From: Pseudoduganella guangdongensis
Lineage (GTDB): Bacteria; Pseudomonadota; Gammaproteobacteria; Burkholderiales; Burkholderiaceae_D
DNA: 64,000 nucleotides
NCBI RefSeq assembly: GCF_009857475.1
Contig: NZ_WWCJ01000004.1
Span: 186,001 to 250,000 of the forward strand
Reading direction: 5' to 3'
The position numbers were made by a program, and so were the translations under genes. The notes beneath the pieces are model-generated. The model saw only the letters and a program-made list of their open reading frames with translations. It was not told the DNA's origin and did not search any database. Below are positions 1 to 7,793 of this stretch, piece by piece (within the stretch, counting starts at the first letter, position 1; every line of letters begins with the position of its first letter).

Positions 1-1179
1 CTCGCGGGAGACACAATGTAGTCGCGCTTCCCACGCTTGCATCACCTGGCGGCACAATGCCAGGCCGATGCCGGCGCCATTATGCTCCGGGTAGGCGAAG
101 AAGCGTTGGAAAATCAGCGGCAGGTGGCGCGGCGCGATGCCGCAGCCGGTATCGACCACCAGCAGGCGCGGCGTGCTGCGCGCGCCGTCGATCACGATCC
201 GCACCCGCCCTTTGCCGGCGCGCTGCACCGATTGCATGGCATTGCGCAGGAGGTTCAGCAGCAGCATGATGGCCAGCTCGTTCTGGCCGCCGAAGCGGAA
301 ATCGCTGCGCACCTGCAGCGCCACTTGCTGGCGCTGGGCTTCGCCGGTGAAGGGGTAGCGGCGCAGGGCCGATTCCACCGTGTCGAGCATGGAGACGGTT
401 TCGTGCGGGTCCAGCTTTTGCCGCACCGCCTGCGCGCTAAGCAGGAACAGGTCGATCATGTGGTTCATGTGGCGCACCTCGTACTGCATGCGCCCCAGCG
501 CCTGGCGCATGACGGGGCTTTCCTGCCCGCTGCGCTGCTGCAGGCGCGACAGGCCGCGCACATTGGCGTCCAGGCTGGCCAGCGGCGTGCGCATTTCGTG
601 CGCCACGGCGCCCAGGCCTTCGCCCAGGCCCTCCAGCTTTTCCTCCTCCAGCGCCTTGCGGCTCAGGGAGAACACCCACATCCAGCCCACCAGGAACAGC
701 TGCGCCGGCAGCAGTTGCAGCACTTCCTGCGACAGCAGCGTGCGGCCCGCGCCCAGCAGAACAGCCAGCAGCAGGGCCGCCCCGACGCCCACCGCGCCCG
801 CGCGCAAGGCCTGGCGGAAGTCAAAGTGGAACAGGGCCACCAGCATCACCAGCATCACCTGCGACCAGGCGGCATTGGCGCCGTTCATCAGGAACATGAA
901 GGTGCAGAAGAAGGGCAGTTCGAAGGTGACCAGCAGCAGGGTGTAGCGGTCGCGCTGCCTGTGCGGCAGCTTGCGCGCCAGCAGGCCGCCCAGGGCCAGC
1001 AGGGTGCCGAGCGCGCGCAGCGGCAGGTTTTCGTAGGGTTGCGGCAGCAGCCAGGCGAAGAACACGTAATACAGGGGGAAACAGCTAACACCCAGCCAGC
1101 TCAGGGCGGCCAGGCGCAAGTCGGCAATTTCTTCGGCGCTGCGCGCGCGCAGCACTGATCGGATCAGGCGTGGAATCAT
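1..1179 (-). CDS. CqsS/JqsS-like quorum-sensing sensor histidine kinase (C-terminus cut by window edge)
   Basis: Membrane histidine kinase predicted to sense an alpha-hydroxyketone (CAI-1/LAI-1 type) autoinducer. Seen: the 393 residues present start at ATG 1179 and stay open to base 1. Hydrophobic segments fill residues about 22-172 and carry a PQPYENLPLR motif (46-55) and an LPFFCTFMFLMN stretch (88-99), both close to the CqsS family as I remember it. The H-box is AVAHEMRTPL with His194, the same number as the phosphorylated His of Vibrio cholerae CqsS. The N-box is NLLRNAMQSV (309-318), with G1 DTGCGI (343-348) and G2 GAGIGL (368-373). A receiver domain, as in CqsS, could lie beyond the edge. 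The family call is from recalled family features. The cognate synthase and regulator genes, if linked, would lie to the left. Confidence 0.85.
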   Translation of the reverse strand, partial: MIPRLIRSVLRARSAEEIADLRLAALSWLGVSCFPLYYVFFAWLLPQPYENLPLRALGTLLALGGLLARKLPHRQRDRYTLLLVTFELPFFCTFMFLMNGANAAWSQVMLVMLVALFHFDFRQALRAGAVGVGAALLLAVLLGAGRTLLSQEVLQLLPAQLFLVGWMWVFSLSRKALEEEKLEGLGEGLGAVAHEMRTPLASLDANVRGLSRLQQRSGQESPVMRQALGRMQYEVRHMNHMIDLFLLSAQAVRQKLDPHETVSMLDTVESALRRYPFTGEAQRQQVALQVRSDFRFGGQNELAIMLLLNLLRNAMQSVQRAGKGRVRIVIDGARSTPRLLVVDTGCGIAPRHLPLIFQRFFAYPEHNGAGIGLALCRQVMQAWEARLHCVSRE

Positions 1180-1231
1180 CTTTTCATGATGGCGGTTTGT
1201 GCCGGGGTTTTGCGCGGTATCAGCACGAAGC

Positions 1232-1245
1232 TTGATCCACATCAA
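1232..1245. promoter_or_regulatory. FNR/Anr-type operator between kinase and globin
   Basis: TTGATCCACATCAA is an exact TTGAT-N4-ATCAA dyad, the consensus of oxygen-responsive FNR/Anr/Dnr regulators. It lies 26 bp before the globin start and 52 bp before the divergent sensor kinase start. The spacing does not fit a standard class II activated promoter for either gene, so which gene is controlled, and in which sense, is unclear. Confidence 0.55.
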
Positions 1246-1271
1246 TACGTCCATGCGCTATCATTATCCAT

Positions 1272-1664
1272 ATGAATCAAGAATCACGCACCCTTTATGA
1301 CGTTATCGGCGGCGAAACCAAGCTGCGCGAGATGGTCGACCGTTTTTATGACCTGATGGAGCTGGAGCCGGAATTCGCCGGCATCCGCGCCATGCACCCG
1401 CCCAGCACCGACGGCTCACGCGACAAGCTGTTCTGGTTCCTGAGCGGCTGGATGGGCGGGCCGGACCTGTTTATCGAGCGTTTCGGCCACCCGCGCCTGC
1501 GCGCGCGCCACCTGCCGTTTGCGGTCGGCTCCAGCGAGCGCGACCAGTGGCTGCGCTGCATGGCGTGGGCCATGCAGGATGTCGGTATCGCCGAAGACTT
1601 GCGCCTGCGCCTGATGGAGTCCTTCTACCAGACCGCCGACTGGATGCGGAACAAGGCCGATTGA
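1272..1664 (+). CDS. Group II truncated haemoglobin
   Basis: A 130-residue globin of the truncated (2/2) class II type, normally a cytoplasmic haem protein linked to O2 or NO chemistry. Seen: an N-terminal LYDVIGGETKLREMVDRFYD segment typical of the family, the GWMGGPDLFIERFGHPRLR stretch containing the expected proximal His region, and a WLRCMAWAMQDVG segment matching the Trp-bearing G helix of group II. The length fits the family. The stop overlaps the rmuC start (TGATG), so the two are probably co-transcribed. An FNR-like box lies just upstream, which agrees with oxygen-dependent expression. Substrate and physiological role cannot be read from the sequence. Confidence 0.9.
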   Translation: MNQESRTLYDVIGGETKLREMVDRFYDLMELEPEFAGIRAMHPPSTDGSRDKLFWFLSGWMGGPDLFIERFGHPRLRARHLPFAVGSSERDQWLRCMAWAMQDVGIAEDLRLRLMESFYQTADWMRNKAD

Positions 1665-2932
1665 TGGAGTTATACATCCTGCTGGCGCTGGCCGCCGTCA
1701 TCATCATCCTGCAAATCGTCGCGCTGTTGCGCAGCCGTGGCGGCGACGTGGCCGACCAGCTGGACCGGGTGGAGCGCGAAGTGCGCCTGCAGCTGCAGGC
1801 CACCGCCCAGGCGCAGCGCCAGGAAATGGGCAATATGCTGGCGCAGTCGCACGCCGCCACCGTGCAGCAGCTGGAAACCATGCGGCGCCAGATCGAGGTG
1901 CTGACCGAATCGAACACGCGCCGCTTGCTGGAAGTGCGCGTGGCGCTGGAAACCAAGATGCGCGAGCTGCAAGCCGATAACGGCGCGCGGCTGGAGGAAA
2001 TGCGCAAGACGGTCGATGAAAAACTGCACGAGACGCTGGAAACGCGCTTGACTGAATCGTTCCGCCAGGTGTCGGAGCGGCTGGAGCGGGTGCACCAGGG
2101 CCTGGGCGAGATGCAGCAGCTGGCGCTGGGCGTGGGCGACCTGAAACGCGTGCTGACCAATGTGAAAACGCGCGGCACCTGGGGCGAAGTGCAGCTGGAA
2201 ATGCTGCTGGAGCAGATCCTGACGCCGGAGCAATACGCGAAAAACGTCGAGACCGTGCCCGGCACCAATGCCCGCGTTGAGTTCGCGCTCAAGCTGCCGG
2301 GCCAGAAGGAGGGCGGGGCGCCGGTGTGGATGCCGATCGACGCCAAGTTCCCGAAAGAGCAATACGAGCGCCTGCTGGAAGCGGCCGACCGGGCCGATGC
2401 CGAAGCGGTGGCCAGCGCCGGCCGCGAGTTGGAACGCGCCGTGCGCAACGAAGCGCGCACCATCGCCGAAAAATACCTGTCGCCGCCGCTGACGACCGAT
2501 TTCGCCATCCTGTTCCTGCCGACCGAAGGCTTGTATGCGGAAGTGATGCGGCGCCCCGGCCTGGCCGATGAACTGCAGCGCGTGAACCGGGTCAGCATCG
2601 CCGGTCCCTCGACGTTGACTGCGCTGCTGAACAGCTTGCAAATGGGCTTCCGCACGCTGGCGCTGGAAAAGCGTTCTTCGGAAGTGTGGCAGGTTTTGGG
2701 CGCGGTGAAGACCGAGTTCGCCAAATTTGGCGACGTGCTGGCCGCTACCAAGACCACCCTGGAACGCGCCGCCCGCAATATCGAATCGGCCGAGGTGCGC
2801 AGCCGCCAGATGGCGCGCAAGCTGAAATCGGTGGAAGCCTTGCCGGCCGAAGCGGCGCTGCTGATGCTCGGTGCCGCCGATGCTGCCGAAGGCACGGACG
2901 GTGCCGAAGCCGATGCCGATAGCGTCGCCTGA
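1664..2932 (+). CDS. rmuC: DNA recombination protein RmuC
   Basis: A 422-residue RmuC-family protein, a predicted nuclease-fold factor implicated in limiting recombination at inverted repeats. Seen: an N-terminal membrane anchor (MELYILLALAAVIIILQIVAL), then a long coiled coil from about 30 to 180 rich in Glu, Gln and Arg, then the conserved RmuC core with LKRVLTNVKTRGTWGEVQLE, VWMPIDAKFPKEQYERL and FAILFLPTEGLYAEVM. The ATG at 1664 is chosen because it gives the membrane anchor and overlaps the globin stop. An in-frame start at 1547 would lie inside the globin gene and add an Arg-rich tail not expected in the family. Confidence 0.93.
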   Translation: MELYILLALAAVIIILQIVALLRSRGGDVADQLDRVEREVRLQLQATAQAQRQEMGNMLAQSHAATVQQLETMRRQIEVLTESNTRRLLEVRVALETKMRELQADNGARLEEMRKTVDEKLHETLETRLTESFRQVSERLERVHQGLGEMQQLALGVGDLKRVLTNVKTRGTWGEVQLEMLLEQILTPEQYAKNVETVPGTNARVEFALKLPGQKEGGAPVWMPIDAKFPKEQYERLLEAADRADAEAVASAGRELERAVRNEARTIAEKYLSPPLTTDFAILFLPTEGLYAEVMRRPGLADELQRVNRVSIAGPSTLTALLNSLQMGFRTLALEKRSSEVWQVLGAVKTEFAKFGDVLAATKTTLERAARNIESAEVRSRQMARKLKSVEALPAEAALLMLGAADAAEGTDGAEADADSVA

Positions 2933-2935
2933 GCG

Positions 2936-3280
2936 ATGACGCGCCTGGCGTGCCTGATGGTGGCCTGGCTGCTGCCCGCAGCGGCCAGCGCGCAGGCGGA
3001 AGATCCGGCGCCGGCCGCGACCATGCCCAGCATGCGCCAACGCGTCGACGCCGCCAGCCTGGCCCCGGAACGCGACAGCTTCGGCCGTGCGCGGGGCGTG
3101 CCCCGCCCGCAAACCGCCGCCGCGCGCGCGCTGGACCAGGCGTGGAAGAAGGATGCTGCCGAAGCCAACCTGAAGGCGTGGTCAGAAGTGCTCATCAAGT
3201 GCCAGCAGGCCAGCAACCCGGCCTGGACCACGGCGATCATGCGCAGCGAGCCGCAGCAAGCCCACTGCTACCGGTACTAG
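2936..3280 (+). CDS. Small secreted protein of unknown function
   Basis: A 114-residue product I do not recognise. It begins with a likely signal peptide (MTRLACLMVAWLLPAAASAQA, predicted cut after AQA), followed by a Pro/Ala-rich stretch and a short charged region with two Cys residues (KCQQ and HCYRY) that could form a disulfide in the periplasm. It starts 3 bp after the rmuC stop and is presumably the last gene of the globin-rmuC operon. No catalytic motif is visible. The next gene is convergent and the 127-bp gap shows only a 12-bp palindrome (3293-3304). Confidence 0.6.
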   Translation: MTRLACLMVAWLLPAAASAQAEDPAPAATMPSMRQRVDAASLAPERDSFGRARGVPRPQTAAARALDQAWKKDAAEANLKAWSEVLIKCQQASNPAWTTAIMRSEPQQAHCYRY

Positions 3281-3407
3281 GCTATTGTTGTGCAGCGGCC
3301 GCTGAGGTCGACGCGCCAGGCCCCGTCAACGACGCGGTTGCCGGTTTCAGTCCGGGCTTCTGCCATAGCGTCCAAGCTGGCCTTGCAACCATCGGCCAGG
3401 CGCTTCA

Positions 3408-5294
3408 TCAGAGCAGTCCCTCGAACAGGATCACGTCCACCATATCGCCTTGCGCCACATTGCCTTGCTCGTCAGGCAGCACCAGCATGCAGTTCGCTTC
3501 CGACATGGAGCGCAGGATGCCTGAGCCTTGTGATCCTGTGATGCGCACCTCGCGCGTGCCGTCCAGGGCGCTGGACAGGATGCCGCGCTGGTACTCGGTG
3601 CGGCCCGGCTTCTTGCGGATCGTTTGCGCCGAGCGCACGCGCAGCAGCTGGTCGGCGGGCGCCTCGGCGCCCATCATGCGCAGCAGGGCGTGGCGCGCGA
3701 AGAAGTAGAAGCTGACCATCACCGCCACCGGGTTGCCCGGCAAGCCGAACAGGTAGGCGCTGTGGCCGTTGGAGCGCAGGCGGCCGAAGGCCAGCGGGCG
3801 GCCCGGCCGCATATTGATTTTCCAGAAGTGGACGTCGCCCACGGCGGCCATCACCTGCTTGGTGTAGTCGGCCGCGCCGACCGATACGCCGCCCGAGGTG
3901 ATCACGGCGTCGGCGCACTCGCAGGCGGTGCGCAGCGCCGCTTCCAGCGACGCGGCGTCGTCTTTGACGATGCCCATGTCGACGATGTCGCAGCCAAGCC
4001 GCTGCAGCATGCCGAACAGGGTGTAGCGGTTGCTGTCGTACACGCAGCCATCGGCCAGCGGCTCGCCGATCGAGCGCAGTTCATCGCCGGTGGAGAAGAA
4101 GGCCACGCGCAGGCGGCGCTGCACCGGCACCTCGGCCAGGCCGAGCGAGGCCACCAGGCCCAGGTCGGCCGGGCGCAGCAGCTTGCCCTTGCGCAGCGCG
4201 GGCAAGCCGGCGGCCAGGTCTTCGCCCTTGAAGCGGCGGTTATCGCCGCTGCGCACCGTATTGGGCGCAATGGTCACGGCCACGTCGCTCAGGTCGGCCG
4301 CCAGTTCTTGCGGCAGCACGGTGTCGCAGCCGTCCGGCATGACGCCGCCGGTCATGATGCGCACGCATTCGCCCGGCCCCGGCTTGAGCGCGGTGGGGCG
4401 GCCGGCCAGGGCGGTGCCGATCACCTTGAGCGTGGTGTTGGCATCGGCCTTGAGCTGGCTGCCGGCAAAGGCGTAACCGTCCATGGCGGAGTTGTCGTGC
4501 GCCGGCACATTGATCGGCGAAATCACGTCCTCCGCCAGGACCCGGTCCAGGGCGCTGCGCAGGGCTACCTTTTCGACGCCGCGCACCGGCTGGACGAAAT
4601 CGCGGATGACGCGCTGCGCGCTGCGCACCGGCAGCGCATCCGGGTCGTAGGCGGCGAGGCAGCTGGCCACGTCTTTCAGTGCCGGATTGGCGGCGCTTTC
4701 TTCTTCCTTTTGCAGCTCGGCCAGGGTGTTGATGTTGCGGAAGGCGTTGGCATCGCTGAACAGCACCTGCGCCACCTTGATCGAGCGGTACCAGCCGTCC
4801 ATGCGGCGCGCGCCGCTGGCGAGGTAGGCCTCGAGGGCCGGCAGGGCGCTCTTGCGCACCAGGCAGAATACCGGGTGCGGTTGTGTGTGCGTGGCGCCGC
4901 TGTCGTCGCTGTCCAGCGTGGCGGCCACAGCCAGGTCGGCCCCCTGCGCTTGCAGCGCGTCGTACAGGCGCTGTGCCAGGTCGGCGGGCAGGAAGGGCGA
5001 GTCGCAGGGCGCGGTCAACAGCAGGTCGGTGGCGCAGTGGCGCAAGCCGGTTTGCAGGCCGGCCAGCGGGCCTTCGTAGCCTTGCAGTTCATCTTGCAGG
5101 ACCGGCACGCCCAGCGCGCCGTAGGCGGCCAGGTTGCGGTTGGCGTTGATGGTGACGCTGGCGGCCTGGGGGGCGAGCCGTTGCAGCACATGGGCCGCGA
5201 GGGGCAGGCCGCGGAACGGTTGCAGTCCCTTGTCGACGCGGCCCATGCGGGTGGCGCGGCCGCCCGCCAGGATGAATGCACTGATGCTCTCCAT
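3408..5294 (-). CDS. MobA-MoeA fusion: molybdenum cofactor guanylyltransferase / molybdopterin molybdotransferase
   Basis: A single 628-residue frame joins two molybdenum-cofactor enzymes. Residues 1 to about 195 are MobA, the GTP:molybdopterin guanylyltransferase, with the nucleotide-binding LAGGRATRMGRVDKG signature at the N-terminus. Residues about 205-628 are MoeA, which inserts molybdate into adenylylated molybdopterin, with the NSAMDGYAF and ITSGGVSVGAADYTKQVM signatures and a C-terminal domain IV. The linker (about 196-215) is short and there is no internal stop or obvious second start. The start lies 7 bp after the moaA stop, giving a moaA-mobA-moeA unit. Separate mobA and moeA are the usual arrangement, so the fusion is worth noting. 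Confidence 0.93.
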   Translation of the reverse strand: MESISAFILAGGRATRMGRVDKGLQPFRGLPLAAHVLQRLAPQAASVTINANRNLAAYGALGVPVLQDELQGYEGPLAGLQTGLRHCATDLLLTAPCDSPFLPADLAQRLYDALQAQGADLAVAATLDSDDSGATHTQPHPVFCLVRKSALPALEAYLASGARRMDGWYRSIKVAQVLFSDANAFRNINTLAELQKEEESAANPALKDVASCLAAYDPDALPVRSAQRVIRDFVQPVRGVEKVALRSALDRVLAEDVISPINVPAHDNSAMDGYAFAGSQLKADANTTLKVIGTALAGRPTALKPGPGECVRIMTGGVMPDGCDTVLPQELAADLSDVAVTIAPNTVRSGDNRRFKGEDLAAGLPALRKGKLLRPADLGLVASLGLAEVPVQRRLRVAFFSTGDELRSIGEPLADGCVYDSNRYTLFGMLQRLGCDIVDMGIVKDDAASLEAALRTACECADAVITSGGVSVGAADYTKQVMAAVGDVHFWKINMRPGRPLAFGRLRSNGHSAYLFGLPGNPVAVMVSFYFFARHALLRMMGAEAPADQLLRVRSAQTIRKKPGRTEYQRGILSSALDGTREVRITGSQGSGILRSMSEANCMLVLPDEQGNVAQGDMVDVILFEGLL

Positions 5295-5301
5295 GTACTG
5301 C

Positions 5302-6414
5302 TTATCCCCCGATGTATGACATTTCGACTTTGCGCCTGGCGCCTTGCACCAGGCCGTCGGTATTGATGGTGCGCAGCTCCGAGTAGCGGTCGCTGCGCAC
5401 GCGCCACAAGGCGCCGACGGCGGCTGAGATTTCGGCCTCGCTGCGGCCCTCGCGCAGCAGGGCGCGCAGGTCGTGGCCGCGCGAGGCGAACAGGCAGGTG
5501 TACAGCTTGCCCTCGGTGGACAGGCGGGCGCGCGAACAGTCCTTGCAGAAGGCCTGGGTGACGCTGGAAATCACGCCGATTTCGCCGCCGCCGTCGGTGT
5601 AGCGCCAGCGTTCGGCGGTTTCGCCGGTGTAGTTCGGGTCGATCGGCGCCAGCGGCATCTCGGCGCCGATCATGCGCACCACCTCGGCCGATGGCACCAC
5701 GTCGCGCATATTCCAGCCGTTCGAGCTGCCCACGTCCATGAACTCGATAAAGCGCAGGATCACCGGCGAGCCTTTGAAGTGGCGCGCCAGCGGCAGCACC
5801 TCCTGCTCGTTCATGCCGCGCTTGACGACGGTGTTGACCTTGACCGGCCCCAGGCCGGCCTGGTGCGCCACCTCGATCCCGTGCAGCACGTCGGCCACCG
5901 CGAAATCGACGTCGTTCATGCGTTTGAAGACCGCGTCGTCCAGCGCGTCGAGCGAGACGGTGACGCGCTTCAGGCCCGCATCCTTCAGCGACTGCGCTTT
6001 GCGCGCCAGCAGGGAGCCGTTGGTGGTCAGGGTGATGTCGAGCGGCTTGCCGCTCGCCGTGCGCAGCCCGGCCAGCATTTCGACCAGCCGTTCCACATTC
6101 TTGCGCAGCAGCGGTTCGCCGCCGGTCAGGCGGATTTTCTCCACACCGTGTTCAATGAACAGGCGCGCCAGGCGCGTGATCTCCTCGAAGGTCAGCAGGG
6201 CGTTGTGCGGCAGGTACTGGTAATCCTTGTCGAACACTTCCTTCGGCATGCAGTAGACGCAGCGGAAGTTGCAGCGGTCGGTGATGGAAATGCGCAGGTC
6301 GTGCAGCGGACGGTCGAGCCGATCCCGCAGGCTGCCCGTGGGCGCCTCGAGGGTGGCGGGGATGGCCGGCGTCTGGCTGCGGCCATCATTCAGGAGGATG
6401 ATTTTTTCGGTCAT
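5302..6414 (-). CDS. moaA: GTP 3',8-cyclase MoaA (radical SAM)
   Basis: Catalyses the first step of molybdenum cofactor synthesis, converting GTP to 3',8-cyclo-7,8-dihydro-GTP. Seen: the radical-[15 protein letters not shown] motif binding the first [4Fe-4S] cluster, LTGGEPLLR, the C-terminal [21 protein letters not shown] region holding the second cluster, and the Gly-Gly C-terminal end typical of MoaA. The start is taken at ATG 6414, giving 370 residues, the family's usual length being about 330-370. A GTG a few codons upstream is an alternative. The gene begins 14 bp after the chrA stop. Confidence 0.96.
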   Translation of the reverse strand: MTEKIILLNDGRSQTPAIPATLEAPTGSLRDRLDRPLHDLRISITDRCNFRCVYCMPKEVFDKDYQYLPHNALLTFEEITRLARLFIEHGVEKIRLTGGEPLLRKNVERLVEMLAGLRTASGKPLDITLTTNGSLLARKAQSLKDAGLKRVTVSLDALDDAVFKRMNDVDFAVADVLHGIEVAHQAGLGPVKVNTVVKRGMNEQEVLPLARHFKGSPVILRFIEFMDVGSSNGWNMRDVVPSAEVVRMIGAEMPLAPIDPNYTGETAERWRYTDGGGEIGVISSVTQAFCKDCSRARLSTEGKLYTCLFASRGHDLRALLREGRSEAEISAAVGALWRVRSDRYSELRTINTDGLVQGARRKVEMSYIGG

Positions 6415-6428
6415 GCTGGGGTGTTCTG

Positions 6429-7793
6429 TTACACCCGGTACGATAGCACGATGCCAGCAATTGCACAGGCTATCAGCACACGGATTGTGCCTTGCTTGAA
6501 CCGCATCAAGGCGATGGCGGCGGCCGCGGCAATCAAGAGGGCCGGCCACTCCCATTGGCCGGCCGGGCGGAAGACATGGCTGCCGAAAAATAATGCCAGG
6601 CTGGCAATCACGCCGACCACGGCGGCGGCGATGGCGGTGAGCGGCGCGGTCATGCGCAGATTGCCGCGCGTGGACTCGACCAGCGGGCCGCCGGCCAGGA
6701 TGAAGACAAACGAGGGCACGAAGGTGAACCAGGCGGCGACCAGGGCGCCCAGCACGCCGGCCAGGGCGGGCTGGCCGGCGATGGCGTCGTGCGTCCAGGC
6801 GCCGACAAAACCGACGAAGGCGACCACCATGATCAGCGGGCCGGGCGTGGTTTCGCCCAGCGCCAGGCCGTCCACCATCTGGGCGGCGCTCAACCATTGG
6901 AAGTGCTCGACGCCGCCCTGGTAGACGTAGGGCAGCACGGCGTAGGCGCCGCCGAAGGTCATCAGGGCGGCCTTGCTGAAGAACCAGCCCATTTGCGCCA
7001 GCGTCCGGTCGGCGCCGAACAGCCAGGCCAGCAGCAGCCAGGCGAGCGCCATCAGCGCGCTGCCGGCGGCGCTGGTGCGCAGCAGTCCGGCCCAGCTGAA
7101 GCGGGCGTGCGGCGGGGTGGGGGTGTGGTCGTCGATCAGCGCCGGCGGGTGGCTGGCGCCGGGCGCAGCCGTGGCGGCGTGGGCGCCGGCCCCCAGGGAA
7201 AATGCCTGCGGGCGCAGGCGGCCGCCGAGCCAGCCCAGCAGGGCGGCGCTGGCCACTATGGCGGGGAAGGGCAGCCGCAGCACGCTGATGGCGATGAAGG
7301 CGGCCAGGGCGATGGCGGCCAGCAGGCGGTTGCGCAGGGTGCGCTGGCCAATGCGCCAGGCGGCGGCCAGCACAATGGCGACGACGGCCGGCTTCATGCC
7401 GTACAGGACGCCGGCCACGGCGGGCAGGCTGCCGTAAGCCATATACAGCCAGGACAGGGCGATCAGCAGTAAGAGCGAGGGCAGGACAAACAGGATGCCG
7501 GCGACGATGCCGCCCAGGGTGCGGTGCATCAGCCAGCCGATGTAGATGGCCAGCTGGGTGGCCTCGGGGCCGGGCAGCAGCATGCAGTAGTTGAGGGCGT
7601 GCAGGAAGCGCTGTTCGGAAATCCAGCGGCGGCGCTCGACCAGCTCGGCATGCATCATGGCGATCTGGCCGGCGGGGCCGCCGAAACTGATGAAGCCCAG
7701 CTTGAGCCAGTACAGGATGGCCTGCGATAGGGGGACGTAAAAAAGGGAAGCACTGGGCTTCCCTTTTCCATCGGTGTCCGGCGGTTTAGCCAT
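6429..7793 (-). CDS. chrA: Chromate efflux transporter ChrA
   Basis: A 454-residue CHR-family inner-membrane protein, expected to export chromate by proton motive force. Seen: two homologous halves, the first with [16 protein letters not shown] and the second with [15 protein letters not shown], and many hydrophobic segments, with a Pro/His-rich linker around residues 205-230. The ATG at 7793 overlaps the 3' end of rne by 8 bp. No ATG, GTG or TTG occurs between it and the first FGGP motif, so the first 20 or so codons include the rne terminator hairpin. Expression therefore depends on readthrough or on a promoter inside the rne tail. The substrate could be another oxyanion. Confidence 0.88.
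   Translation of the reverse strand: MAKPPDTDGKGKPSASLFYVPLSQAILYWLKLGFISFGGPAGQIAMMHAELVERRRWISEQRFLHALNYCMLLPGPEATQLAIYIGWLMHRTLGGIVAGILFVLPSLLLLIALSWLYMAYGSLPAVAGVLYGMKPAVVAIVLAAAWRIGQRTLRNRLLAAIALAAFIAISVLRLPFPAIVASAALLGWLGGRLRPQAFSLGAGAHAATAAPGASHPPALIDDHTPTPPHARFSWAGLLRTSAAGSALMALAWLLLAWLFGADRTLAQMGWFFSKAALMTFGGAYAVLPYVYQGGVEHFQWLSAAQMVDGLALGETTPGPLIMVVAFVGFVGAWTHDAIAGQPALAGVLGALVAAWFTFVPSFVFILAGGPLVESTRGNLRMTAPLTAIAAAVVGVIASLALFFGSHVFRPAGQWEWPALLIAAAAAIALMRFKQGTIRVLIACAIAGIVLSYRV
7739..7767 (-). terminator. Rho-independent terminator of rne, inside the chrA coding region
   Basis: On the minus strand an 11-bp perfect stem AAAAGGGAAGC / GCTTCCCTTTT with a 5-nt loop (CCAGT) runs into TTTTTT. 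The stem begins about 20 bp after the rne stop, the normal place for its terminator, yet it codes for residues about 9-18 of ChrA. Confidence 0.85.

Noticed and set aside
3624..5366. Open frame on the plus strand opposite mobA-moeA
   Set aside because: No recognisable motif; the minus-strand frame carries the MobA and MoeA signatures.
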